DNA of 11,253 nucleotides from DATDCY01 sp031406795 [NCBI: Candidatus Rokuibacteriota bacterium] (lineage in GTDB: Bacteria; JAUVQV01), in assembly GCA_031406795.1 (NCBI GenBank), contig JANOHV010000204.1:1-11253 (forward strand). The letters run 5' to 3'. Made by a program: the position numbers and the translations under genes. Of this stretch, positions 1 to 6,698 are shown in pieces. The notes under the pieces were generated by a model. It made no database searches. It saw nothing but the letters and a program-made list of their open reading frames with translations, and was not told the origin of the DNA. Numbering within the stretch: the first letter of the stretch is position 1; each line of letters opens with the position of its first letter.

Positions 1-1
1 G

Positions 2-1714
2 CTCTACGAGAACGGGCTCATCACCTACATGCGCACCGACAGCGTGAAACTCTCGACGCAGGCCGTGGCGGCCGCGCGCGCGCTGGTGGCCGAGCGCTAC
101 GGCGCGGAGTACCTGCCGAAGACCGCCCGCGTCTGGGAGGGCAAGTCGCGCAACGCCCAGGAAGCGCACGAGGCGATCCGGCCGGCCGGGGAGGTCTTCC
201 GCACCCCGGAGGAGATCGAGGGCGAGGTCGGCGGCGCCGACGCGCGGCTCTACGACCTGATCTGGAAGCGGACGGTCGCCTCGCAGATGCTCGACGCGCG
301 CCACAAGAGCATGACGGCGACGTTCGACTGCGCCCTGGCGGGCGGCGGCCAGGCCGAACTGGTGGCGCGCGGCCGCGTGGTGCTCTTCGACGGCTTCCTG
401 CGGGCGTATGTCGAAGGCGCGGACGAGCCCGAGGCAAACGGCGAGAGCGCCTCCCGGGAGCAGCGCGACGAGAAAGACGTGGTCCTCCCGCCGCTGCGCG
501 CCGGCCTGGAGGCTCTGGTCGCCGAGGCCCGGCCGAGCGCGCACCAGACCAAGCCGCCGGCGCGCTACACCGAGGCGGGCATCGTGCAGAAGCTCGAGGA
601 ACTCGGCATCGGCCGCCCGTCGACCTACGCCAGCATCATCGGGACGATCGTCGACCGCGAGTACGCGGTGAAGCGCGGCAGCGCGCTCGTGCCGACCCCG
701 CTCGCCTTCGCCGTCGTGCAGCTGATGCTCGAGCTCGAGCCGACCCTGGTCGATTACTCGTTCACGGCCGAGATGGAAGCCAAGCTCGACGCGATCGCGC
801 TCGGCGAGCTCGAGCGCACGGCCTTTCTGGACAATTTCTACCGCGGCACCCAGCCGGGCCTGCACGCGATCGTCACCGGCCGCGCGACGCAAATCGACCC
901 GAAGCGCGTCGGCACGATCCCGATCGGCGAGAGCGACGGCCAGCAGATCTCGCTGCGCGTGGGACGCTTCGGCCCGTACATCGAACGCGGCGAGGCGCGC
1001 GCCAGCGTGCCCGAAGGGCTTGCGCCCGATGAGATTACCGTCGAAAAGGCGCTCGAACTGCTGGCCGCGGCGAGCCAGGCCGAGGAGCCGATCGGCCACG
1101 CCGCCGACGGCACGCCGGTCTTCATGCGCACGGGCCGGTTCGGACCCTATGTGCAGCTCGGCGTGGACTCGGAGGACAAGAAGGTCAAACCGAAGCGCGC
1201 GTCGATCTTCAAGTCGATGGACCCGCGGCGCCTGACCGTGGAGCAGGCGCTGCTCCTGCTCTCGCTGCCGCGCACGCTGGGTGCTGCGGACGACGGCGGC
1301 ACGGTGGTCGCGCGACCCGGCCGGTTCGGGCCCTACCTCGAGAAGACGACCGCCGGCAGCGAGAAGCCCGAGACCCGCAGCCTGAAGAGCGAAGAGCAAC
1401 TGCTGACGATCACGCTCGCGGAGGCGCTGGCGCTATTCGCGATCCCCAAGCGCGGCCGGGGACGGGGGGCTGCCGCCGCGCCGCTCCGGGAGATGGGCGT
1501 CGATCCGGTGAGCGCGGCGCCTATCGTGCTCAAGGACGGCAACTACGGCCCCTACGTCACCGACGGCACGACCAACGCCTCGCTGCCCAAGGGCGCGAAG
1601 ATCGAGGACTTGACGCTGGTCGAGGCGGCGCGCCTGCTCGCCAATCGGCGGGAGGCGGGGCCGGTCAAGAAAAGGAAGAGCGTCCGCAAGCCCGCCGCGC
1701 GTAAAAAGAAGTAG
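2..1714 (+). CDS. topA: DNA topoisomerase I, C-terminal part (5'-truncated by window edge)
   Basis: Type IA topoisomerase that relaxes negative supercoils by single-strand cleavage and passage. The reading frame is open from base 2 and begins inside the active-site block LITYMRTDS; the catalytic tyrosine is the TAC at 26-28, nine codons into the window. Further family landmarks are the block around RYTEAGIVQKLEELGIGRPS at about 566-625 and the DYSFTAEMEAKLD segment near 752-790. The C-terminal half carries four degenerate repeats marked by GRFGPYI (about 962), GRFGPYV (about 1133), GRFGPYL (about 1319) and GNYGPYV (about 1537), each followed by a 'TVEKALELL'-like helix. This is the repeat-type tail found in many non-enteric bacteria; no Cys4 zinc finger is present. 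The protein ends in a Lys/Arg-rich tail and a TAG codon. About 310 N-terminal residues (Toprim domain) must lie outside the window. Identity is very secure. Confidence 0.97.
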   Translation, partial: LYENGLITYMRTDSVKLSTQAVAAARALVAERYGAEYLPKTARVWEGKSRNAQEAHEAIRPAGEVFRTPEEIEGEVGGADARLYDLIWKRTVASQMLDARHKSMTATFDCALAGGGQAELVARGRVVLFDGFLRAYVEGADEPEANGESASREQRDEKDVVLPPLRAGLEALVAEARPSAHQTKPPARYTEAGIVQKLEELGIGRPSTYASIIGTIVDREYAVKRGSALVPTPLAFAVVQLMLELEPTLVDYSFTAEMEAKLDAIALGELERTAFLDNFYRGTQPGLHAIVTGRATQIDPKRVGTIPIGESDGQQISLRVGRFGPYIERGEARASVPEGLAPDEITVEKALELLAAASQAEEPIGHAADGTPVFMRTGRFGPYVQLGVDSEDKKVKPKRASIFKSMDPRRLTVEQALLLLSLPRTLGAADDGGTVVARPGRFGPYLEKTTAGSEKPETRSLKSEEQLLTITLAEALALFAIPKRGRGRGAAAAPLREMGVDPVSAAPIVLKDGNYGPYVTDGTTNASLPKGAKIEDLTLVEAARLLANRREAGPVKKRKSVRKPAARKKK

Positions 1715-1878
1715 GGCGCAGCAGGAGGAGCGGGGCGAAGCGTTCCCGTGCGGACTGCGGGGTCCTGACGGTGCGGACGTCCGCCGTGTTTATGCCCCCC
1801 GAGCGGGCACTCGCTACGCTGCGCCGACGGAGACCTCCCCTCCGCGCCACCCCTTCGTCCAGCAGAGGTTGATTCGAC
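1715..1878. other. Intergenic spacer between converging topA and peptidase remnant
   Basis: No gene is supported here. The only structure I see is a 12-bp perfect palindrome, GCGGACGTCCGC at 1773-1784, extended imperfectly by ACG/CGT at 1768-1770 and 1785-1787 and followed by GTTTA. It could act as a weak terminator for topA, but it lacks a proper U tract. The rest is GC-rich sequence with no recognisable signal. Confidence 0.4.
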
Positions 1879-2194
1879 CTACAATGTCACCAGTTCCAGT
1901 CTCTCTTTCCATTTCCGGTAGTCCGGGACGAACCGCGCCAACAGACCGTAGAACTCCATGCCGTGGTGGGGAAACTTGAGATGGCAGAGTTCGTGGAACA
2001 GCACATAGTCGATGCACGGAACGGAAGCCTTGGCGAGTTCGGTGTTCAGGACAATCGTCCCCTTCCTGCTGCAACTGCCCCAGCGCTTTTCCATCTTCTG
2101 AAAACGCACGACCGGGCTTGGAGTGCCGGTCCTTTGCATTTGTGCGAGACATTTCTCCAAACGTCCCGCGATCACCTTTCGCCCGTGCACTTTG
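1879..2194 (-). pseudogene. YgjP/DUF45-type zinc metallopeptidase, C-terminal remnant
   Basis: This is the C-terminal catalytic half of a YgjP-like (DUF45, M48-related) metallopeptidase. In the reading frame starting around the TTC at 2196-2194 the protein shows the family signature RWGSC, then a zinc-binding HELCH (HExxH) helix, then a third candidate ligand in FPHHGMEFY, and ends LELVTL with TAG at 1881-1879. Family members are about 230 residues long; only about 104 are left, so the N-terminal half is missing. Homology starts abruptly at 2194, directly next to the end of an aspartyl-protease-like remnant in another frame, which points to a deletion that joined two genes. A GTG at 2190-2188 could in principle start a short protein, but no ribosome-binding site is evident and the N-terminal fold would be absent. 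YgjP-type genes often sit near restriction-modification genes (family knowledge); none is visible here. I call it broken. Confidence 0.75.
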
Positions 2195-2510
2195 AACCAG
2201 ATTCAGCCCTTCCAATGTTCTCGCGCCGAGGAGAACGAGATCACCCTTTTCCGCGAAAGCAACCTCATCAATCGTGAAATATTTATCCACGTGAACGATC
2301 GCGAAGCCGATGTTACGGGTCACTATCATATCGTTTGCCATCATGAACAAACTATCCTTCTTCTCACGCTTCACCCCGATCTTCTCCCAGGATATTTTCC
2401 GGAAGCCAGGTATGTTCACTGCCGGTATCGACGAGAAGCTTGGCGATACGAACCGACTACTTCCTGTCCGTATGGTTCTCAATCATGACCCCGACGTGAA
2501 ACGTGCCCAT
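2195..2510 (-). pseudogene. Clan-AA aspartyl-protease-like gene, disrupted by TAG, frameshift and 3' deletion
   Basis: Read by hand, the frame opens at ATG 2510-2508 behind a GGAG at 2520-2517 and encodes MGTFHVGVMIENHTDRK. An in-frame TAG (2459-2457) follows. The same frame resumes with SVRIAKLLVDTGSEHTWLP, which contains the catalytic DTG of retropepsin-like proteases. Near the GGG at 2388-2386 the homology shifts by one base into EKIGVKREKKDSLF and continues to GDLVLLGARTLEGLNLV, the typical second half of single-domain bacterial aspartyl proteases, where 'LLG-TLE-LGL' precedes a conserved Asp-Pro tail. That tail is missing: at 2195 the sequence runs into the metallopeptidase remnant. One nonsense codon, one single-base insertion and a deletion together indicate a decaying gene. 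The start overlaps the end of the upstream zinc-ribbon gene by 28 bp, so the two were once a coupled pair. Confidence 0.72.
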
Positions 2511-2725
2511 GCCCGTCTCCTTTCGCTAACAGCAATTTCGCTGATCCTTCGATCGCGAGCCTCTCCGATCTTCCTGGCAGTATCCAACGGGAAGAGATAC
2601 CCCCCGCATGCGTCGCACTCATAGTACTCGACATCATGGACCACAAGGATACCGAATGGCTCTTCCTCCAACCGCAGCGTGCCCTTCCGAGCCCGGTACG
2701 TTTCCTTGCAGACATGGCACCTCAT
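2483..2725 (-). CDS. Small CxxC/CxxC zinc-ribbon protein (YgiT/MqsA N-terminal-like)
   Basis: An 80-residue protein with two zinc-knuckle pairs, C3xxC6 and C37xxC40 (YYECDACGGYLF), separated by a beta-rich stretch. The layout matches the YgiT-type zinc-finger family, which resembles the N-terminal metal-binding half of MqsA antitoxins. The C-terminal helix-turn-helix of full MqsA is absent: residues 46-80 form a charged tail containing DTARKIGEARDRR. The ATG at 2725-2723 has AGGG about eight bases upstream and lies 9 bp after the stop of the ORF6N gene, so the two are probably co-transcribed. The 3' end overlaps the start of the broken aspartyl-protease gene. It may be an antitoxin-like or regulatory metal-binding protein; no toxin partner is recognisable beside it, so function is open. 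Confidence 0.7.
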   Translation of the reverse strand: MRCHVCKETYRARKGTLRLEEEPFGILVVHDVEYYECDACGGYLFPLDTARKIGEARDRRISEIAVSERRRAWARFTSGS

Positions 2726-2734
2726 CGCGGCGCC

Positions 2735-3298
2735 CTACTTTCCCTTGCGGAAGCCGATCTGCATCTTTGACTTGGGCGGAGGGGTCAGGAGTTCTCGGAT
2801 CGCCTTGAACAGGACTACCAACTGCTGATCATGCGTTGAAAGCTTCCGCTCCAGCTCTTCGAGCTTACGCCCGAGCTCGCGGTGCGTTGCGAGGATGCTT
2901 CGAAGCTTGACGAAGGCGCGTACGACAAGGACGCTCATTTCGATGGCTCTTGGTGAGTTCAGTACCGAAGCGACCATGATCGCGCCGTGCTCCGTAAACG
3001 CAAATGGCGGCTTGCGCTTGCCACCCCATCCGGAACTTGATGTCGCAAATTGCGACTTCAAGGTTTCGTAGTCCTCTTCAGTGAGTTTGACCAGGAAGTC
3101 GGCCGGGAATCGGCCAAAATTTCGACGGACCTGTTCGTTCAGCCGGCGGGTCTCGACTCCATAGAGGGCCGCAAGGTCAGAATCAAGAAGGACACGATGC
3201 CCACGAACCACGATGATCACACCCGCGATCTGCTCCACGGGAACTCGTGTTCGGAGAGCACCCACTGCGACCCGCTTCGGCTCAGGTTCAATTGGCAT
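2735..3298 (-). CDS. ORF6N-domain DNA-binding protein
   Basis: A 187-residue protein with an N-terminal ORF6N domain (about residues 20-115): the stretch VVRGHRVLLDSDLAALYGVE, then RLNEQVRRNFGRFPADF, LTEEDYETLKSQFATS, and FAFTEHGAIMVASVLNSPRA are all hallmarks. Residues about 130-170 (RELGRKLEELERKLSTHDQQ) are predicted to form a coiled coil, as in many chromosomal relatives. ORF6N proteins are common in phages and mobile regions and are thought to bind DNA or regulate. I place the start at ATG 3298-3296 because a GAGG sits seven bases upstream and homology begins soon after. The frame stays open up to 3457, but those 53 extra codons contain the promoter and show no family similarity. It heads a small minus-strand operon with the zinc-ribbon gene. 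Stop is TAG. Identity is firm; biological role unknown. Confidence 0.88.
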   Translation of the reverse strand: MPIEPEPKRVAVGALRTRVPVEQIAGVIIVVRGHRVLLDSDLAALYGVETRRLNEQVRRNFGRFPADFLVKLTEEDYETLKSQFATSSSGWGGKRKPPFAFTEHGAIMVASVLNSPRAIEMSVLVVRAFVKLRSILATHRELGRKLEELERKLSTHDQQLVVLFKAIRELLTPPPKSKMQIGFRKGK

Positions 3299-3368
3299 GG
3301 AAGACCTCGGAGAAAGATAACCCCGCCCGGGCCTTTCGGCGAGTCGAGCGGGGAGCAAGAGCGGGTAA

Positions 3369-3397
3369 AATATGGTGCACTCCGCAACTTCTGTCAA
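3369..3397 (-). promoter_or_regulatory. Predicted sigma-70-type promoter of the ORF6N operon
   Basis: On the minus strand a perfect TTGACA (3397-3392) is followed after exactly 17 bp by CATATT (3374-3369), four of six matches to TATAAT. An alternative -10, TATTTT, lies two bases further downstream. A transcript from here would have a leader of about 65 nt before the ATG at 3298 and its GAGG ribosome-binding site. Confidence 0.6.
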
Positions 3398-3522
3398 TAC
3401 GAGAAATGGTAATCTTTCTACTGCTTCAGTTACATAGAAGTCTTTCAGACCTCCCACCTCTCATGACCGCGACTTCGACACGACAACGAGTACTCCAAAC
3501 GCAACTGGAATACGACCGCAGC

Positions 3523-3683
3523 GGTAACCCTTCAGTGAAGTGATGCAGCTTTTTCCGTTCGTGGTGAGCCGTGAGCTTGACGAACGGTCGAACCACGAAC
3601 GGGAAAGAGCCTTCATACAAACGCCCTTCGACGGGCTCAGGGCGAACGGTATTGATCTGGCCACCGTTCACTGAAGGGTTACC
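3523..3683. repeat. MITE-like element: 17-bp terminal inverted repeats enclosing nested palindromes
   Basis: GGTAACCCTTCAGTGAA at 3523-3539 is the exact reverse complement of TTCACTGAAGGGTTACC at 3667-3683. The pair is flanked by CGCAG at 3517-3521 and 3684-3688, a possible 5-bp target duplication (one extra C lies at 3522). Inside are two palindromic units that look related: 3555-3602 with arms CCGTTCGTGGT / ACCACGAACGG, and 3622-3649 with stem GCCCT / AGGGC ending in CGAACGG. Both share a TTCGAC/GTCGAA core and the CGAACGG end, in opposite orientation. Similar TTCG-rich intergenic palindromes are dispersed in many proteobacterial genomes (general recollection). No coding capacity, so it would need a transposase supplied elsewhere. 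Confidence 0.6.
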
Positions 3684-3749
3684 CGCAGTGAAGCCTCCCC
3701 CCGCAGCGCCACCCCCCGTCCAGACGAGTGATCGGTGCCAGCGACGGGA

Positions 3750-3828
3750 GGGGGTCAACCCCTCCCCTACGGGTTATCGTTCAGGTCCGCGGAGCGTCGT
3801 TCATGTCGTAGGGGCGGGGTTGACCCCC
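3750..3828. repeat. Long inverted repeat with 21-bp arms after the pirin gene, possible terminator
   Basis: The arm 3750-3770 (GGGGGTCAACCCC then TCCCCTAC) pairs with 3808-3828 (GTAGGGGC then GGGGTTGACCCCC) at 20 of 21 positions, enclosing a 37-bp loop. It begins only 7 bp past the pirin stop codon, so RNA of the pirin operon would fold into a very stable stem there. There is no clear U tract, so it may work as a terminator or RNA 3'-end stabiliser, or simply be a REP-like dispersed repeat. Confidence 0.6.
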
Positions 3829-3835
3829 GTCCGTT

Positions 3836-4699
3836 TCATCGAGAATTCGGGACGCCGACTTTCACGAACGTGCCTTCACGGTACTCGCGGAAGGCCGTCT
3901 CCAACTCCTCGTCGGTGTTCATGACGATCGGGCCGTACCACGCCACCGGCTCGCCGAGCGGCCGGCCCGAGAGCAGCAGGTAGCGGCACCCGCGCGGCCC
4001 GGCCTCGACGGCTGCGACGCCCCGCCCCTCGAAGAGAACCAGGTGGCCCGCGGCCACACGGGCGCCGGCGAAGCTGCCCTCCCCTTCGACGACGTAGGCG
4101 AGGCAGCGGTGATCAGCCGCGACCGGGTGATCGCAGCCGGCCGCCGGGGCCGCCGTCACATCGAGGTAACTGACTTCCACCGTGAGGTCCTTGACCGGTC
4201 CCCGGACGCCCCCGGCCTCGCCGGCGATCACCTTGGCGCTCACGCCCTTCGCGAGAGACGCCGCGGGGATACCGGCGGCCTCGATGCCGCGATAGCGCGG
4301 GGCGGACATCTTGCTCGCGGCCGGCAGGTTCACCCAGAGCTGGAAGCCCCGCAGGATGCGGTCGGCGGGCGCCTGCGGCATCTCCTGGTGGATGATCCCG
4401 CTGCCGGCGGTCATCCACTGCACGTCCCCGGAGCCGATGGCCCCCGCGTTGCCGATGCTGTCGCCGTGCTCGACGCTCCCGCGGTCAAGATACGTCACGG
4501 TCTCGATGCCGCGGTGGGGGTGCCACGGAAAGCCCTTGACGTAGTCCGCCGGGTTGTCGCTCCCAAAGTCGTCGAGCAGCAGGAACGGGTCCAGCCGCGG
4601 CACCTGCTCGTTCGCGAACACGCGATGCAGCCGGACCCCCGCGCCCTCCATGGTCGCCCGGTTCTTCCAGACATCGAGAACCGATCTCTTCGCAGTCAT
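3836..4699 (-). CDS. Pirin family protein
   Basis: A 287-residue bicupin of the pirin family; bacterial members are iron-binding and several have quercetin 2,3-dioxygenase activity in vitro. All four metal ligands expected for the N-terminal cupin are visible: H60 and H62 in WHPHRGIETVTY, and H104 and E106 in GSGIIHQEM. Other signatures are LDDFG, VEHGDSIG and GDVQWMTAG, and the C-terminal cupin ends with GRPLGEPVAWYGPIVMNT. The start is ATG 4699, preceded by a purine-rich AAGGGGGTGG; the frame is open further upstream to 4810, but that extension overlaps the neighbouring gene and is low-complexity Arg/Gly sequence. It lies 68 bp after the dienelactone-hydrolase-family gene on the same strand, probably one operon. 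The native substrate is not known. Confidence 0.93.
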   Translation of the reverse strand: MTAKRSVLDVWKNRATMEGAGVRLHRVFANEQVPRLDPFLLLDDFGSDNPADYVKGFPWHPHRGIETVTYLDRGSVEHGDSIGNAGAIGSGDVQWMTAGSGIIHQEMPQAPADRILRGFQLWVNLPAASKMSAPRYRGIEAAGIPAASLAKGVSAKVIAGEAGGVRGPVKDLTVEVSYLDVTAAPAAGCDHPVAADHRCLAYVVEGEGSFAGARVAAGHLVLFEGRGVAAVEAGPRGCRYLLLSGRPLGEPVAWYGPIVMNTDEELETAFREYREGTFVKVGVPNSR

Positions 4700-4767
4700 C
4701 ACACCACCCCCTTGCCCGCTCCGATGCGCGGGCGGCCGCCGACGATTCCGACGCGACGGGCGCGGAA

Positions 4768-5580
4768 CTACTTGAAGACCGCCGTCAGGAACCCCTTGAG
4801 TTCCTCCCACGAGAGACGGTCGGCCTCGGCGTTGTAGGCGATGGGCATCTGGAACTTCTTCGCGAACTCGTCGGCCTCGGGATTGGTGAAGCTGTGCTTC
4901 GCCCCGGGGTAGTTGATGAAGCGGAAGTCGGCGCCGGCGTCGGCCATCTCCTTCTTCAGCGCCGCAATCTGCTCGGCGGTGATGAAGGTGTCGTCGGCGC
5001 CGTTCATGACCAGCAGCTTCGCCTTGACGCCCCCCGGCTTCGCCGTGAACGCGGCCCCGAGGCTCCCGTGGAAGCTCGCCACCCCGCGCAAGTCGAGGCC
5101 GGCTCGCGCCATGTTCAGCACGACGGCGCCGCCCATGCAGTAGCCGATCGCCGCGATCCGGGCGGGGTCGGTCTGCGGCTGCGCCTTCAGGTAGTCGAGC
5201 GCGGCGAGAAAGCGGCCCTTCATGACCTCGGCGTTCTTCATGACCTCCCCGGAAAACTTCCCGGCGTCCTCCGGGTGCGCCGCTGTCTTGCCGTCACCGT
5301 ACATGTCCAGGGCCAGCGCGACGTAGCCGAGTTCGGCGAGCATCCGCGCACGCCGGCGGGCGTATTCGGTGTGCCCCCACCACTCGTGCACGACCAGAAC
5401 GCCGGGACGCTTACCCGCCGCCGCGGCATCCCACGCGAGATACCCCTTGAGCGTCACCCCGGCCGCGGTGTACTGAACCTCCCGCCCCTCAACCGCCGCC
5501 CCCGCCGGTCCGGCGCCGGCACCGATCGTTGCCCACAGCATAACCACAACCGCACCCACAATCGTCCCTCTGGATCCCAT
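4768..5580 (-). CDS. Dienelactone hydrolase family protein with signal peptide
   Basis: A 270-residue alpha/beta hydrolase of the dienelactone hydrolase family, which uses a Cys-Asp-His triad. The nucleophile is C148 in IGYCMGG, the acid is most likely D197 in GADDTFI, and the base is H229 in AKHSFTNPE. E66 in VVHEWWG matches the glutamate that activates the cysteine in classical enzymes. Residues 1-29 form a signal peptide (short basic start, hydrophobic core to about residue 20, cleavage plausible around AGA-A or A-V), so the enzyme should act outside the cytoplasm, unlike chlorocatechol-pathway DLH. No aromatic degradation genes are nearby, so a general ester or lactone hydrolase role is more likely. 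The start ATG 5580 has a strong GGGAGGTG six bases upstream. It is the first gene of a likely operon with the pirin. Confidence 0.93.
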   Translation of the reverse strand: MGSRGTIVGAVVVMLWATIGAGAGPAGAAVEGREVQYTAAGVTLKGYLAWDAAAAGKRPGVLVVHEWWGHTEYARRRARMLAELGYVALALDMYGDGKTAAHPEDAGKFSGEVMKNAEVMKGRFLAALDYLKAQPQTDPARIAAIGYCMGGAVVLNMARAGLDLRGVASFHGSLGAAFTAKPGGVKAKLLVMNGADDTFITAEQIAALKKEMADAGADFRFINYPGAKHSFTNPEADEFAKKFQMPIAYNAEADRLSWEELKGFLTAVFK

Positions 5581-5719
5581 GGCGCACCTCCCGCGCAGTG
5601 ATTTGACGACGATTCTACGGCGATACCGCTGAAGACGAAAGCCCCGAATTCGCTGGGATCGCGTCTACCCGCCGCGCGTGATGTTCCCCTTCGGCGCGAC
5701 TGTCGGTATCATCCCGGCC
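5581..5719. promoter_or_regulatory. Divergent intergenic region (DLH operon / cation transporter)
   Basis: The two flanking genes diverge from this 139-bp gap, so both promoters should lie in it. On the minus strand TAGAAT (5617-5612) is a fair -10 for the hydrolase-pirin operon, but the sequence 17 bp upstream (TTTCGT) is a poor -35. On the plus strand TTGACG at 5603-5608 has no matching -10 at normal spacing. I see no clear operator or metal-regulator palindrome. Confidence 0.3.
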
Positions 5720-6652
5720 ATGGGCTACACGCGAAGCGCCTCGAGCGGCGACGCCGCGCGCATCCGCGCCATCCGCCGGGTGCTCGGGGTCATCCTCGCG
5801 CTGAACCTCGCCGTTGCCGCGGCAAAGTACTTCTATGGCGTGGCCAGCGGCTCGATCGCGATGCAGGCCGACGGCTTCCACTCGCTCTTCGACGGCGCCT
5901 CGAACGTGATCGGCCTGATCGGCCTCGCCGTGGCGATCCGCCCGCCGGACCGCGACCACCCGTACGGGCACGCGAAGTACGAAACCTACGCCGCCGCGGT
6001 GATCGGCGCGATGCTGCTGCTCGCGGCCTGGAAGGTCGGTTCCGTGGCGCTGGGGCGCCTGACCGGCGGCGGGGAGCCCCCCCGCGTCGATGCCGGTTCG
6101 TTCGCGGTGATGGTCGCGACGCTGGTCGTGAACATCGGCGTTGCCGCCTGGGAGCGGCGGATCGGGAAGAAACTGCGCAGTGAGCTGCTCATCGCGGACG
6201 CCAGCCACACCGGCAGCGACATCCTCGTCAGCTTCGGGGTGCTCGCCGGGCTGCTCGCGGTGCGGCTCGGCTTTCCGGCGGCGGACCCGCTGCTGGCGCT
6301 GCTCGTCGCGGGAGCGATCGTCTGGACGGCCATCCAGGTGTTGCGGCAGGCCGACCTGAGCCTCTCGGACACCGCCCGCCTGGCGATCCCGGACGTCTGC
6401 GTGGCGGCGCTCGCCGTCCCCGGGGTGCTCGGCTGCCACTCGATCCGCACGCGCGGGACGGCCGCGGACATCCTCGTCGACCTGCACATCCAGGTGGATC
6501 CGGCCAGCAGCGTGGCCGAGGGGCATCGCATCGCCGAGGAGGTGGAGCGGGCGGTCTGTGCGCGCTTCCCCGAGGTCGCCGACGTCCTCGCGCATCTCGA
6601 ACCGTACGACGAATACCAGGCGCGCAAGACCGCCGCCGAAAACGGCCACTAG
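5720..6652 (+). CDS. Cation diffusion facilitator (CDF) family metal transporter
   Basis: A 310-residue inner-membrane divalent-cation/proton antiporter. Six hydrophobic segments can be followed, roughly at residues 21-41, 44-73, 91-111, 128-144, 159-183 and 188-206. The two halves of the transport metal site are present as HxxxD in TM2 (H54, D58 in HSLFDGASN) and HxxxD in TM5 (H163, D167 in SHTGSD). The motif HPYGHAKYET after TM2 is also typical. The C-terminal cytoplasmic domain (about 225-300) contains HSIRTRGTAADILVDLHIQV and AHLEP, the ferredoxin-like dimerisation fold. The start is uncertain: I prefer ATG 5720 because MGYTRS begins the conserved part, but ATG 5678 in the same frame adds 14 residues; neither has a good ribosome-binding site. 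Zn, Fe, Mn or Co could be the substrate. It converges on the MlaC-like gene. Confidence 0.93.
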   Translation: MGYTRSASSGDAARIRAIRRVLGVILALNLAVAAAKYFYGVASGSIAMQADGFHSLFDGASNVIGLIGLAVAIRPPDRDHPYGHAKYETYAAAVIGAMLLLAAWKVGSVALGRLTGGGEPPRVDAGSFAVMVATLVVNIGVAAWERRIGKKLRSELLIADASHTGSDILVSFGVLAGLLAVRLGFPAADPLLALLVAGAIVWTAIQVLRQADLSLSDTARLAIPDVCVAALAVPGVLGCHSIRTRGTAADILVDLHIQVDPASSVAEGHRIAEEVERAVCARFPEVADVLAHLEPYDEYQARKTAAENGH

Positions 6653-6698
6653 GACTTCCCGCGCTTCAGCAGCTCGAGCGCCCGGCGGCAAGCCCCGG

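Larger units (their letters stand above)
3299..3835. other. Gene-free, repeat-rich spacer between ORF6N operon and pirin gene
   Basis: This 537-bp stretch holds no supportable gene. Open frames here are short and show no family features. From left to right it contains the ORF6N promoter region, a MITE-like element with 17-bp terminal inverted repeats (3523-3683), and an inverted repeat with 21-bp arms (3750-3828). Both neighbouring transcription units are on the minus strand. Confidence 0.7.

Noticed and set aside
1768-1787. Palindrome downstream of topA as a rho-independent terminator.
   Set aside because: The stem is short and imperfect outside the 12-bp core and no T-run follows; it is kept only as a remark on the spacer.
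2457-2459. The in-frame TAG in the aspartyl-protease-like gene as a pyrrolysine or readthrough codon.
   Set aside because: TAG is used as the ordinary stop of topA and of the ORF6N gene, the same gene also has a frameshift and has lost its 3' end, and no pyl genes are in view. Decay explains it better.
1814-2482. The 222-codon minus-strand open frame taken as a single novel protein.
   Set aside because: Only its middle (about 2388-2195) resembles a family; the rest is out-of-frame sequence of the aspartyl protease start and of the YgjP-type remnant.
3299-3457. An N-terminal extension of the ORF6N protein.
   Set aside because: The segment contains a TTGACA-type promoter and no family similarity; ATG 3298 has its own GAGG.
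4700-4810. An extended N-terminus of the pirin protein.
   Set aside because: It is Arg/Gly/Pro low-complexity, overlaps the end of the hydrolase gene, and the purine-rich ribosome-binding site lies directly before ATG 4699.
5615-6691. A 358-codon minus-strand frame opposite the cation transporter.
   Set aside because: Same antisense effect of third-position GC; the product is Arg/His/Gly-rich with no domain, while the plus strand encodes a complete CDF protein.
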